Source: Nocardia vinacea NBRC 16497 (GTDB lineage: Bacteria > Actinomycetota > Actinomycetes > Mycobacteriales > Mycobacteriaceae). From it: 64,000 bases of DNA. The stretch's first letter is position 1. Every line of letters begins with the position of its first letter. The stretch spans positions 1 through 64,000 of the forward strand of contig NZ_BAGN01000066.1 in NCBI RefSeq assembly GCF_000308835.1, read 5' to 3'. Of the stretch, positions 43,849 through 52,916 are shown piece after piece. The notes beneath the pieces were generated by a model. That model saw only the letters and a list, made by a program, of their open reading frames with translations. It made no database searches and had not been told where the DNA came from. Both the position numbers and the translations under genes were made by a program.

Positions 43849-44550
43849 TCACTTGCGCAGCCGCGACTCCAGACCGTCCATGACGCAGAGCAGACCGAAA
43901 TCGAAGGCCATCGCGCGGGCGGTCTGATAATCGGCGGGTTGCATCTTCCGGTAGTCGGCGAGCATCTCCGGATAGTCGGACGCGAGCTCATCCATGACGT
44001 CGAGCACCATGTCCTTGTCGAGCCCCTTGTCGCCGAATGCTTTCGCCGCGGTGATCTCCGGGATGACCTGCCCGAGTACATAACTCGTCACGGTGCCACT
44101 CGCGAGGTAGATATCGACGCCGGTGAATCCGGCGCTGATGAAGCTGCGGCGCAGTCGATCACTGAGTTCGAAGGCCTTCGGGCCGACGCTCGGCAGGGAG
44201 CCGATCAAGGTGGTCACCCAGGTGTGGTCGAGCATGGTGAGCCGGAAGTTGTAGGCGTAGGTCGTGACGACCTCACGCCACGAGGCCTGGTCCGGATCCG
44301 GAATCCGCACCAGCCCCCAGATCTCGTCGAGGACGAGTTCGAGCAGTTCATCCTTATTCGCGACATGCCAGTAGAGGCTGGTCGCGCCCGCATCGAGCTT
44401 CGCGCCGAGCTTTCGCATGCTCAGCGCGCCGAGCCCTTCGGCGTCCAATACCTCGATTGCGGCGGCGACGATCTGGTCGCGGCGCAGTCCGGCCGCCTTC
44501 GGTTGGCGCGGCTCGCGGGTCCACACCGAGGAGAACTGCTGCTTTGTCAC
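43849..44550 (-). CDS. TetR-family regulator (TetR_C) of the adjacent MFS pump
   Basis: A 233-residue regulator with the helix-turn-helix at about 25-70: IVAAAIEVLDAEGLGALSMR, then LGAKLDAGATSLYWHVANKDEL. The C-terminal two thirds are the TetR_C ligand domain. It is divergent from a DHA2-type efflux gene; two inverted repeats in the gap and over that gene's start are probable operators. This is the classic drug-responsive repressor/pump pair. Confidence 0.86.
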   Translation of the reverse strand: MTKQQFSSVWTREPRQPKAAGLRRDQIVAAAIEVLDAEGLGALSMRKLGAKLDAGATSLYWHVANKDELLELVLDEIWGLVRIPDPDQASWREVVTTYAYNFRLTMLDHTWVTTLIGSLPSVGPKAFELSDRLRRSFISAGFTGVDIYLASGTVTSYVLGQVIPEITAAKAFGDKGLDKDMVLDVMDELASDYPEMLADYRKMQPADYQTARAMAFDFGLLCVMDGLESRLRK

Positions 44551-44645
44551 AGCTCCGCCTCGCTAGCGCTCGGCTCCGCTGCGACAAGATGTGCTGTGTC
44601 TTCGGTTCCCTCGCTGCGCTCAGTCACAGGGTCAGCATAATTCTC

Positions 44646-44701
44646 TCGCACATTGTGCGATTCTATCGTACGGTGTTCGAGTGGAATCGAACGTTGTACG
44701 A
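44646..44701. promoter_or_regulatory. two palindromes over the MFS promoter and start codon
   Basis: TCGCACA-T-TGTGCGA is a perfect 15-base palindrome at 44646-44660. A second imperfect inverted repeat (44666-44680 against 44687-44701, TCGAAC and GTACGA arms) straddles the GTG start at 44681. TACGGT (44669-44674) is placed like a -10 element for a transcript beginning at the GTG itself. Confidence 0.6.
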
Positions 44702-46138
44702 GATCCTCGCCGTTGGTGGATTCTGGGGGTCCTCTGTCTGTCTCTGCTGGTGCTGATGATCGATGGCACTGTGCTCAATATCGCCATTCCGTCGTTGATC
44801 CGGGAACTCGACGCGACGCCGTCGGACGTCCAGTGGATCCTCGATGCCTACGTCCTCGTCTTCGCTGGACTGTTGCTCACCGCGGGCAGCCTGTCCGACC
44901 GGTTCGGGCGGCGGCGCATGCTGGTGCTCGGGCTGGCACTGTTCGGCGCGGCATCGCTCGCGGCAGTGTTGGCGACCGAGCCGTGGCAGGTGGTCGGTGC
45001 GCGCGCCCTGATGGGCGTCGGCGGTTCGCTGCTCATGCCGTCGACCCTGTCCATTCTGATGACCACCTTCGCCGAGGACGAGCGGCGCAAGGCGATGGCC
45101 GCCTGGTCCACCGTGTCGATGGTCGGCATCGTCCTCGGGCCGACGCTGGGCGGCCTTCTGCTGCAGCACTATTGGTGGGGGTCGGTATTCCTGCTCAATA
45201 TCCCGGTCGCGGTGCTCGCGATTGTCGCCGCCTTGGTTCTGATGCCGGAATCCACCGGTGAGCAGCGACCGGTCGACCTGATCGGCGTGCTGCTGTCCAT
45301 CGTCGCGCTCACCTCGACGGTCTACGTGATCATCGAGCGCGAGTGGAATCTCCCGATGATCGGACTCGCCGTCGTCACGGGGCTGGCATTCGTGGTCTGG
45401 GAGAGCCGGTCGGCGCATCCGATGCTGCCGCTGGCGGTGTTCCGCAATCGCGATTTCACGGGCACCTGCTGCACGCTGCTGCTGATGGTGTTCGGTATGG
45501 GCGCGATCATGCTGATGCTCACCCAGTACCTGCAGTTCGTACTCGGCTACGGGCCGATGAAGGCGGGTCTGGCCCTGCTGCCGTATGCGGTGGCCGCCGC
45601 GGTGTGCAACGGTCTCGGCGCGACACTGGGCAAGAAGTTGAGCAATAAGACGCTCATCGTCGCCGGTTTGCTCGTCATGGGCGGGGCGTTCGCGATCCTG
45701 GCCGTCGGTACCGGATATTTCGCGGTGCTGGCCAGCATGCTGGTCATGGGGATCGGCGGCGGTCTGGCAGGTCCGGCCGCGTACGCCGCGATCATGAGCG
45801 CCATTCCGCTCGAGCATGCGGGCGTCGGCTCGGCCATGAACGACACGTTGCAGCAGGTCGGCATGGCGATCAGCATCGCGATCCTGGGTAGCGTACTGGC
45901 CGGTGTGTTCACGTCGCATATGCCCGATGACGCACCCGCCGCCGCACGTGAATCCATCGGCGCCGCATTCCAACTCGGATATGTCGAACCGGCCAAGGAA
46001 GCGTTCACCGATGCCATGTCGACCGGCGCCTGGATCAGTGCGGGCTTCAGCATCGCCGCCGCATTACTCGGGTTGGCACTGCTGCGGACACGGCCCACGC
46101 CGCAGGTCGACACGCCGGAGGAAGTAACCGTGTCATAG
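44681..46138 (+). CDS. DHA2 (EmrB/QacA) family MFS multidrug exporter
   Basis: A 485-residue membrane protein with fourteen predicted helices. Family motifs: LMIDGTVLNIAIPSL in helix 1 (motif D1), the loop GSLSDRFGRRRMLVLG (motif A) and VLGPTLGGLL (motif C, antiporter signature). It would export drugs in exchange for protons. GTG 44681 starts directly before the first helix; there is no Shine-Dalgarno site, so a leaderless transcript is likely. The divergent TetR gene and operators indicate ligand-induced expression. Confidence 0.87.
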   Translation: MESNVVRDPRRWWILGVLCLSLLVLMIDGTVLNIAIPSLIRELDATPSDVQWILDAYVLVFAGLLLTAGSLSDRFGRRRMLVLGLALFGAASLAAVLATEPWQVVGARALMGVGGSLLMPSTLSILMTTFAEDERRKAMAAWSTVSMVGIVLGPTLGGLLLQHYWWGSVFLLNIPVAVLAIVAALVLMPESTGEQRPVDLIGVLLSIVALTSTVYVIIEREWNLPMIGLAVVTGLAFVVWESRSAHPMLPLAVFRNRDFTGTCCTLLLMVFGMGAIMLMLTQYLQFVLGYGPMKAGLALLPYAVAAAVCNGLGATLGKKLSNKTLIVAGLLVMGGAFAILAVGTGYFAVLASMLVMGIGGGLAGPAAYAAIMSAIPLEHAGVGSAMNDTLQQVGMAISIAILGSVLAGVFTSHMPDDAPAAARESIGAAFQLGYVEPAKEAFTDAMSTGAWISAGFSIAAALLGLALLRTRPTPQVDTPEEVTVS

Positions 46139-46297
46139 CTGGCATCGATCTTTCGTCCCGAATCCGGTCGCTTCGCGCCGCAGGCTCGGCTACGCTCCCC
46201 TCGACCTCCTTGCCGCGCATACGAGTACATTGCACGGGGAGTTTCTCGAGCAGGAGAGTCGAGCCTGCACGGGGCGTTGCGAAGAGCGAATCATCTG

Positions 46298-47101
46298 ATG
46301 ACGGAACGGAACACCCGAATGAAGCTTTGCGATAGCACTGCGGCGGCGATCCTTGTCATCGGTGCCGTGACCTTGGGCGCCGGAGTTTCGCATGCCGAGC
46401 CGGACGCCGCGCCCCCGCGGCAGGACATCACGTACTCGGTCAAGCTAGTCGACAAGACGGTGGTGGCCAGCGTGCGTAACGGCACCTTCACCCTGTCCAA
46501 GGCGGCGGAAAGCGAGCTCGCGACCGGCGGCGACGGGCGGCTGGTCGACAAGGACGGCACGCTGGTCGATAAAGACGGCAAGGACGCCGATATCGCCGAT
46601 GTGGTCGATGTCGTCGATCTGGCCGACACCGACGGTCGCGTCGTCCTTACGCTGCCGCTGCGGTTCCGGGCCGCCGATACCGACATACCGGTCAAGCCGG
46701 TGGTCGAAAAGGACGGCACGGTACTGGAACTGGCGGCGCAGAAGCCCGCCGGACTCGACATCTCGCAGCCACTGGCCGTCAAGCCGGTCGCATCGATGAC
46801 CGAAAACAACCGTGCCCGCGATGAATTCGCCATGCAGTTCGGACTGGCCACGGCGATCGGCGGCTTCGTCGGCACCGCCATCGGCGCGGTCGTCGGATGT
46901 GTCGCCACCATTGCCGCCGGCTGCATCCTCGGCTTGTCCACCGGCGCCGCCCTCGGCGGGATCATCGGCACGATCGTCGTCGGCGGACCGGTCCTGATCG
47001 CCTCCGGGGTGGATTACGTCAACACGATGATGTCTCCGGACGGCACCACCCGGTTCGCGGACAAGACGACGACCCAACCCGCGCCGCCCGCACCGAAGTA
47101 G
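46298..47101 (+). CDS. secreted protein with C-terminal glycine-rich hydrophobic region, unknown function
   Basis: A 267-residue protein with a signal peptide (cleavage likely after VSHA). The mature N-terminal domain is beta-like with Asp/Lys-rich short repeats (LVDKDGTLVDKDGKDADIAD). A Gly/Ala-rich hydrophobic stretch (about 190-250; FVGTAIGAVVGCVATIAAGC, STGAALGGIIG) could insert in a membrane. This pattern recurs in nocardial secreted proteins annotated as hypothetical (DUF8020-like). ATG 46298 is used; ATG 46319 is also possible. Confidence 0.65.
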   Translation: MTERNTRMKLCDSTAAAILVIGAVTLGAGVSHAEPDAAPPRQDITYSVKLVDKTVVASVRNGTFTLSKAAESELATGGDGRLVDKDGTLVDKDGKDADIADVVDVVDLADTDGRVVLTLPLRFRAADTDIPVKPVVEKDGTVLELAAQKPAGLDISQPLAVKPVASMTENNRARDEFAMQFGLATAIGGFVGTAIGAVVGCVATIAAGCILGLSTGAALGGIIGTIVVGGPVLIASGVDYVNTMMSPDGTTRFADKTTTQPAPPAPK

Positions 47102-47157
47102 TTCCACCTCCGGCCATCCGGTCGAGCTCGGCCGGCCGTGCCGCAGAACTGACTCCG

Positions 47158-48288
47158 TCACCCGCAGAAGGCGGCGTCTACCAGGTTGTCCATGGCGCCC
47201 TTGTAGCCGAGGCCGAACAGGGGTGGGACTTGGTTGAGGCTGACGGTTATCCCGCGGGCGGGGGTGTAGCCGCCGAAGACGAAGAACCCGTCCATGGCGC
47301 CGCCGTGGCTCCAGATATCGATGCCGCAGGCGTTGGTGCGGTGGAACAGGCCGAGGCCGACATCGTCGGGGAGAGCTGGGTCGCCGCCGTGGATGGTGTG
47401 CTGCATTTCGGCGAGTTCGGTTGGTCGAAGCAGTTTTCCGGAGAGTAGGGCAGAGAAGAAGCGGTTCAAGTCGGCATCGGTGGAGACGAGCGCGCCATCG
47501 GCCAGGCCCCAGCCCGGGTCGATATCGGTGATGTCGACCTGGGCACCGTTGAAGATCTGATATGCGCGCGGGTGTGGACCGCGAATCACGTTCTCCTGCG
47601 GGAATGCGGGCCAATAGGTGTCGCGGAGATCCAGCGGGATCAGGATCCGGTTCGTCACCTCGGCGCCTAGCGGCCGTCCCGTGACCTGCTCGATCAGCTT
47701 TCCGGCCAGCAGGTAATTGGTATTGGAGTAGCTGAAACGCGAACCGGGCGCGAACAGCGCGGGCATATCCAATCCGAGTCGGATCAGCTGATCCGGGGTT
47801 TGGTACCGCTGCAATGCCTCGACGGACCCCCAGTCCAATCGAAGGAGATAGTCCGGAATACCGCTGGTGTGCTGCAACAGATTTCGGACGGTGATCAGAT
47901 TCCCATCGCCACCGGGGCCACGCACCACACCGGGCAGATAACGCTCGATCGGAGCATCGAGCTCGATTCGCCCCTCCCCGACCAACTGCAGCACCACGGT
48001 CGCCACGAATGTCTTGGTATTGCTGGCGATCCGAACCTGTGCGTCATCCGGGAACGGAGCGCCCGTCGCGAGATCGCCGACGCCGCTATTGATCTGAGTC
48101 GCGTCGCCGTCGGCGGTTACGACCAGCTGCGCCCCTGGCACGAAAGCCGAACGGACCAGGTCATCCAGCCTGGCTTGCAGCACTTGGGGGTGCACTGTGG
48201 CCGGTTGGGCCGAGGACGCCGCGAGATTCGGCAGCACCGAAATCACCAGTGCGGCGACCAAAGCCGTCGTTACCTTGAACCGCCGCAT
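47158..48288 (-). CDS. secreted serine hydrolase/D-alanyl-D-alanine carboxypeptidase-like (class C fold)
   Basis: A 376-residue exported protein (signal MRRFKVTTALVAALVISVLP, cleaved after about residue 27). All three penicillin-recognising motifs are present: SNTK (S-x-x-K), YSN (Y-x-N) and HGG in WSHGGAMDG. The overall similarity is to R61-type D,D-carboxypeptidases and class C-related esterases. It acts in the periplasm-like space, possibly on peptidoglycan stem peptides. The gene stands alone. Confidence 0.85.
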   Translation of the reverse strand: MRRFKVTTALVAALVISVLPNLAASSAQPATVHPQVLQARLDDLVRSAFVPGAQLVVTADGDATQINSGVGDLATGAPFPDDAQVRIASNTKTFVATVVLQLVGEGRIELDAPIERYLPGVVRGPGGDGNLITVRNLLQHTSGIPDYLLRLDWGSVEALQRYQTPDQLIRLGLDMPALFAPGSRFSYSNTNYLLAGKLIEQVTGRPLGAEVTNRILIPLDLRDTYWPAFPQENVIRGPHPRAYQIFNGAQVDITDIDPGWGLADGALVSTDADLNRFFSALLSGKLLRPTELAEMQHTIHGGDPALPDDVGLGLFHRTNACGIDIWSHGGAMDGFFVFGGYTPARGITVSLNQVPPLFGLGYKGAMDNLVDAAFCG

Positions 48289-48414
48289 CCATCCTCCTTC
48301 GTCGCGACCCGCTCGGCCGGTCCTTCGGTGCGCACGGTGACACCCACGCGGGTCCCGTTCGGGTCGAAGGAGAATCCGGCGCTGGCGCGTCGTTGGTCGG
48401 AATGTCTTGTCGGA

Positions 48415-49068
48415 TCAGCCGTTATAGGACACATGGGGTGTCCAGTCGTCGAGGGGGCGGACGGCGGCGGCATGCAATGCCGCGGCGACCCGCTCCCGGG
48501 TAAACGCGCCTTCGCCGAGCACGCCATTGATCTGCACCGCGACGGCGCGGAAACCGTCAGGCGCCAGGGTGGTGTCCAGGCTGGTGACGAGATTGCGCAC
48601 CGCCGCCTTCTGCACACCGAGCGATGCCGCCTCATGCCACGGCTTATCCGCCGCCGCACTCCCCGTGACGAGCACGCGCGCACCGGGGGCGAAGAACGGC
48701 CGCGCGGCCTGTACCGCGGGCAGCAGCGCCGCCGCGCCGATCGTGAAGTCCTCGATCAACTCCCCGACCGTCAACCGCAGCGGATCCGACTGCCGGAAGA
48801 TGCTCGGGTTGAAGTGCAGCACGTCGATGCGCCCGTGCCGCTCGCCCACCTCGGTCACAATACGAGTGACATCGTCGGGATCGGCCAGATCCACACCGAC
48901 ACCTTCGGCATCGAAACCTTCGCCCAGCAATTCCTTCGCCAACGGCTCGGCCTCCGCGCCGAGCCGGCAGGCCAGCACCACTACATACCCGTCGCGTGCG
49001 AAAAGGCGGCCGACGGACAGCCCGACGCCGGGACCGGCACCGAGGACGAGCAACACAGGAGCAGCCAT
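48415..49068 (-). CDS. atypical SDR-family protein lacking the catalytic Tyr
   Basis: A 217-residue short-chain dehydrogenase fold. The N-terminal dinucleotide site is LLVLGAGPGVGLSVGRLF (G-x3-G-x-G-like), and LADPDD follows the third strand. At the usual Y-x3-K position the sequence is SLGVQKAAV: the Lys is kept but the Tyr is Leu. The Ser strand reads VLVTGSAA. Such divergent SDRs may be non-catalytic or use another residue. The C-terminus is short (DDWTPHVSYNG). Confidence 0.8.
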   Translation of the reverse strand: MAAPVLLVLGAGPGVGLSVGRLFARDGYVVVLACRLGAEAEPLAKELLGEGFDAEGVGVDLADPDDVTRIVTEVGERHGRIDVLHFNPSIFRQSDPLRLTVGELIEDFTIGAAALLPAVQAARPFFAPGARVLVTGSAAADKPWHEAASLGVQKAAVRNLVTSLDTTLAPDGFRAVAVQINGVLGEGAFTRERVAAALHAAAVRPLDDWTPHVSYNG

Positions 49069-49297
49069 GTATACGAGACTAGATCGTCAATCTGTGCAGA
49101 TCACAATGTCCGATTCTTGCCTGCCCCGAGCGCTGTCGGTAACACTGGGACGGTTGAGCAGGCGGTTTCGAGTGACCTGCGAGCATTCACTAGCGGGTGC
49201 GACTAGTCGTTAGCGGGTATGACCCGTACATGCGCTGTGTCGTGACCCGAGACGAAAGCTGAGGCGGCGAGAATGATCCGGGACCTAGGCCGCCGCC

Positions 49298-50854
49298 ATG
49301 GATGACGACACCGTCGAGCTTCCCAAAATCACCGAGACTCCCCGCACCGGACACCGGCGAGCAGCGCACCGACGAGCGGAACCGAAACCCCATCGCGCCC
49401 GCAAAGCGGCAAAGATCGCAATGCGCGTCCTGACATCGATCGCCGCTCTCGCCGTTCTGTCCGGCACCGGCTTCGCCTGGTCGGCCAAGACCGAATTCGA
49501 TAACGGCTTCACCCACACCGACGCGATCGGCAAGGACGCACCGCGCTCACTCGGCGGCGATCTGAATATCCTGCTGATCGGCCTGGATACCCGCAAGGAC
49601 CTCGACGGCAACGACTTGCCGAAGGCGATCCTGGACCAGTTGCACGCCGGCGACGGCGACAACGGCGGCTACAACGCGAATTCGCTGATCCTGCTGCATA
49701 TTCCTGCGGATATGCACAAGATCGTCGCGTTCTCCATTCCGCGCGACGACTATGTCGCGGTCTCCGGCATTCCGGGCTACGACCACGCCAAGATCAAGGA
49801 GGCCTACGGGCTGAAGAAGGCCGCCACCGAGACCAAGCTGGAAAACTCGGGCATGAAGGACAAGGTGGCCCTGGAACGCGCGGGCCGCGAGGCGGGGCGG
49901 GCATCGATCGTGCAGACGGTGCGCAATCTGGTCGGCGTCCCCATCGACCGCTTCGCCGAAATCTCGCTCGTCGGCTTCTACGATCTGGCCGATAAGCTCG
50001 GCGGCGTCGATGTCTGCCTCAACCACGCGGTCGACGACAGCTACTACTCCGGCGCGGTCTTCCCCGCGGGTCCGCAGCATCTCGATGCCGCCAATGCGCT
50101 GTCCTTCGTGCGCCAACGCCACGGATTGGAGAACGGCGACCTCGACCGCACCCACCGCCAACAGGCCTTCCTGACCTCGGTCGCCAAATCGCTGAAGGAC
50201 ACCGGGACGCTGACCAACTTGAGCAAGCTCTCCGGGCTCATGGACGTGGCACACCGCGATATCGTGCTGTCCGACGGCTGGAACCTGCTCGACTTCGCCC
50301 GCGACCTAGGTTCGGCTGGCTCGATCTCGGTCGAATTCCGGACGCTGCCGGTGCTGCGCTACGACGTTATCGACGGTCAGGACGTCAATATCGTCGATCC
50401 GGCGGCCATCAAGAAGGAAGTGCGCGCCGCCTTCGGCATCGAGACCACGCCGACCACCTCGGTGCGCACCCCGACCAGCATCGTCGATGTCAACAATGCG
50501 AGCGGATACACCGGTCGGGCCGCTCAGCTGTCGACCGCACTCACCAAACGCGGCTATACGGCGGGCACCGTGGCCACCAGCACCCGCACCGGCGCAACCT
50601 CCACCATCACCTATGGCACCGGCGCCGATGCCGATGCCGCGCAGCTGGGCGACATCCTCGGCCTCACCGCGACCGCGTCGCCGAATGTCGAACCCGGTCA
50701 CATCACCGTGGTCGTCGGCAGCGATTTCACCATGCCCGCCGAACTCGTGCCGACCACCAGTGCGACCGCGACCACCACCACCGCCGCACCCGCACCCGAT
50801 GCGGGCAAGCCGGTCGCGACCACGATCGGCAGCAGCGTGCCCTGCGTCAACTGA
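49298..50854 (+). CDS. LytR-CpsA-Psr (LCP) family cell-wall ligase
   Basis: A 518-residue protein: cytoplasmic basic N-terminus, one membrane anchor (ALAVLSGTGFAWSA), an LCP catalytic domain (about 85-330) and a C-terminal LytR_C domain (about 370-470). LCP marks include ILLIGLDTRKDLDGN with the Asp/Arg pair, SIPRDDYVAV and ALSFVRQRHGLENGDLDRTHRQQ. These enzymes join arabinogalactan or other glycopolymers to peptidoglycan, as Lcp1 does in mycobacteria. A long Ala/Thr-rich low-complexity tail ends in Cys. An Ldt lipoprotein gene follows, also for wall synthesis. Confidence 0.9.
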   Translation: MDDDTVELPKITETPRTGHRRAAHRRAEPKPHRARKAAKIAMRVLTSIAALAVLSGTGFAWSAKTEFDNGFTHTDAIGKDAPRSLGGDLNILLIGLDTRKDLDGNDLPKAILDQLHAGDGDNGGYNANSLILLHIPADMHKIVAFSIPRDDYVAVSGIPGYDHAKIKEAYGLKKAATETKLENSGMKDKVALERAGREAGRASIVQTVRNLVGVPIDRFAEISLVGFYDLADKLGGVDVCLNHAVDDSYYSGAVFPAGPQHLDAANALSFVRQRHGLENGDLDRTHRQQAFLTSVAKSLKDTGTLTNLSKLSGLMDVAHRDIVLSDGWNLLDFARDLGSAGSISVEFRTLPVLRYDVIDGQDVNIVDPAAIKKEVRAAFGIETTPTTSVRTPTSIVDVNNASGYTGRAAQLSTALTKRGYTAGTVATSTRTGATSTITYGTGADADAAQLGDILGLTATASPNVEPGHITVVVGSDFTMPAELVPTTSATATTTTAAPAPDAGKPVATTIGSSVPCVN

Positions 50855-50980
50855 CGCCGGATATACGCGCAGGTCACACCCGCGGCGGCAAACCACGTCC
50901 GAAATGGCCGGTAAACTACGGCACGGGCCAGTACGTCGTAGGTGCGCCGCAGGGAACGCACGGCGAAACACAGGAGAGTC

Positions 50981-52195
50981 ATGTCGAGTCGCCGCTTCCG
51001 GTGGAGAGCCGCTGCGGGTTTTGCATTGGTGATGATGTTGCTCGTCGCCGGATGTTCATCGAAGTCGGAAGCGCCGACCACCCAGGCCGGACCGCCACCG
51101 CCCCCGATCGTCATCACTCCGGGCGGTGGCAACAATGTCGATCCGCTCGCGCCGGTCGTGGTGACCGCGAACGACGGCATGCTCACCTCGGTAAACCTGA
51201 CGAATGAGGCGGGCCGCTCGATCGAGGGCATCTACACCCCGGACAAGACCGCGTGGAAGCCCGTCGATCCGCTCGGCTACGGGCACACCTACACGATCAG
51301 CGCCGAAAGCCTCACCATCACCGGCCGTGTCGGGCCGACCACCTCGACCTTCAGCACGCTGGCGCCGAACAACCAGACCAAGGTCTATATGACCACCACC
51401 GGCGGCACACCGCTGGCGGACGGCGGCACCTTCGGTGTCGGCACCGTCGTGGTCGCGCATTTCGATGAGGACGTCCCGGATAAGGCCGTTGCGGAGAAGC
51501 GGCTCTCGGTGACGACCAACCCGCCGGTCGAGGGTTCCTGGTATTGGCTCGACAAGCGCAACGCGCACTGGCGACCGCAGCAGTACTTCGCACCGGGCAC
51601 CAAGGTGACCGCCGCGGCCAACATCTACGGCGCGGACCTCGGCGGCGGCCTCTACGGCCAGGAGGACACCAAGACCACCTTCACCATCGGCCCATCGCAC
51701 GTCTCCATTGCCGATGACAACACCAAACAGGTGCAGGTCTTCGAGAACGGCAATCTGATCCGCACCATGCCCACCTCGATGGGTAGAGGTGGGAGCGAGG
51801 TCATCGCGGGTAAGACGCTGAGCTTCTGGACCCAGCCGGGCATCTACACCGTGATGGACAAGGGCAATCCGGTGATCATGGACTCCTCCACCTACGGCCT
51901 GCCGGTCAATTCCCGGCTCGGCTACAAGGAGGCCATCGGCTGGGCCACCCGCATCAGCACCGACGGCATTTACCTGCACCAGCTCGATTCCACCGTATGG
52001 GCGCAGGGCAGCCAGAACCTCTCACACGGCTGTCTGAACCTGAGCCTCGCGAATGCCCAGTGGTTCTACAATTTTGCGATTCCGGGCGATGTGGTCGAGG
52101 TCCGCAATACCGGCGGCGCACCGCTCGAGGTCTGGCAGAACGGGGACTGGGGCGTGCCGTGGGACGAGTGGGTTCAGGGCAGCGCTCTGCACTGA
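50981..52195 (+). CDS. L,D-transpeptidase lipoprotein (LdtMt2-like)
   Basis: A 404-residue wall enzyme. The signal peptide ends in lipobox LLVAGC, so it is membrane-anchored. Two immunoglobulin-like domains (about 55-250) precede the YkuD catalytic domain, whose motif SHGCLNLS holds the nucleophilic Cys, with His in LHQLD nearby. It makes 3-3 cross-links in peptidoglycan and is the carbapenem target in mycobacteria. CAGGAGAG precedes ATG 50981; a longer in-frame start is less plausible. Gene order LCP-Ldt suggests shared envelope function. Confidence 0.91.
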   Translation: MSSRRFRWRAAAGFALVMMLLVAGCSSKSEAPTTQAGPPPPPIVITPGGGNNVDPLAPVVVTANDGMLTSVNLTNEAGRSIEGIYTPDKTAWKPVDPLGYGHTYTISAESLTITGRVGPTTSTFSTLAPNNQTKVYMTTTGGTPLADGGTFGVGTVVVAHFDEDVPDKAVAEKRLSVTTNPPVEGSWYWLDKRNAHWRPQQYFAPGTKVTAAANIYGADLGGGLYGQEDTKTTFTIGPSHVSIADDNTKQVQVFENGNLIRTMPTSMGRGGSEVIAGKTLSFWTQPGIYTVMDKGNPVIMDSSTYGLPVNSRLGYKEAIGWATRISTDGIYLHQLDSTVWAQGSQNLSHGCLNLSLANAQWFYNFAIPGDVVEVRNTGGAPLEVWQNGDWGVPWDEWVQGSALH

Positions 52196-52258
52196 GTCTT
52201 TGTGGGCCGGACAGAATTTCCGGGCGAAAGTTCCAGGTGTGGCAGAATCGTCGGCATT

Positions 52259-52915
52259 ATGACCGTCTTGACCAGCGCTTCTCCGGACCGATTGCCCCGA
52301 GGGCCGCATCGCTTGACCCGGGACGAAGTCGTGACGTCACAGCGCGAGCGGCTATATATCGCCGCATTGGAGGCGGTCGCCGAACTCGGCTACGGCCCGA
52401 CCACGATCACCGATATCGTCGGTCGGGCCCGGGTTGCCCGGCGCACGTTCTACGGGCTGTTCGAGAGCAAAGAGGAATGCTTCACCGCCGCTTTCGATTT
52501 CGCGGTCGACGTCATTACCCGTGAACTCGACCGGGTCGTCGCGGAATCGGGTGCGGACACCTTCGTCGAGCTGGTGCGCACGACACTGAAAACGTATCTG
52601 GAGTTCCTGGCCGCCGAGCCGGCAGCAGCACGTGCGCTGCATATCGAAACCCTCGCCGCCGGACCGGGACTCATCGCCCGCCGGGCCCGCACGCACCGCA
52701 TGTTCGGCTATCGGATGGTGGCCGCGGCGCGAATCGGCGTGCGGGCGGGCGAAGTTCGCGCCGAACCCGATCCCGGACTGATCGATGTGCTGCTCGGCGG
52801 CATCGACGATCGAGTCCGGGCCACCCTGATCGAGTCCGGGCCGCAGGAGCTACCGGCCTTGGCGCCCACACTGACTCGCGCCGCACTGGTCTTACTCGGC
52901 TCCGGCCCGGCCTGA
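52259..52915 (+). CDS. TetR/AcrR-family regulator
   Basis: A 218-residue regulator with a helix-turn-helix at about 22-70 (LYIAALEAVAELGYGPTTIT, ARVARRTFYGLFESKEECF). The C-terminal domain is alpha-helical (TetR_C type of unassigned class). ATG 52259 is used; the sequence before it is not conserved. It converges on a CocE-type hydrolase with a single base between stops, and no divergent target gene is obvious, so its regulon is unknown. Confidence 0.84.
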   Translation: MTVLTSASPDRLPRGPHRLTRDEVVTSQRERLYIAALEAVAELGYGPTTITDIVGRARVARRTFYGLFESKEECFTAAFDFAVDVITRELDRVVAESGADTFVELVRTTLKTYLEFLAAEPAAARALHIETLAAGPGLIARRARTHRMFGYRMVAAARIGVRAGEVRAEPDPGLIDVLLGGIDDRVRATLIESGPQELPALAPTLTRAALVLLGSGPA

Positions 52916-52916
52916 T

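Noticed and set aside
47800..49206. A 468-codon forward frame over the serine hydrolase and SDR genes
   Set aside because: Antisense to two genes with intact catalytic motifs; no family similarity.
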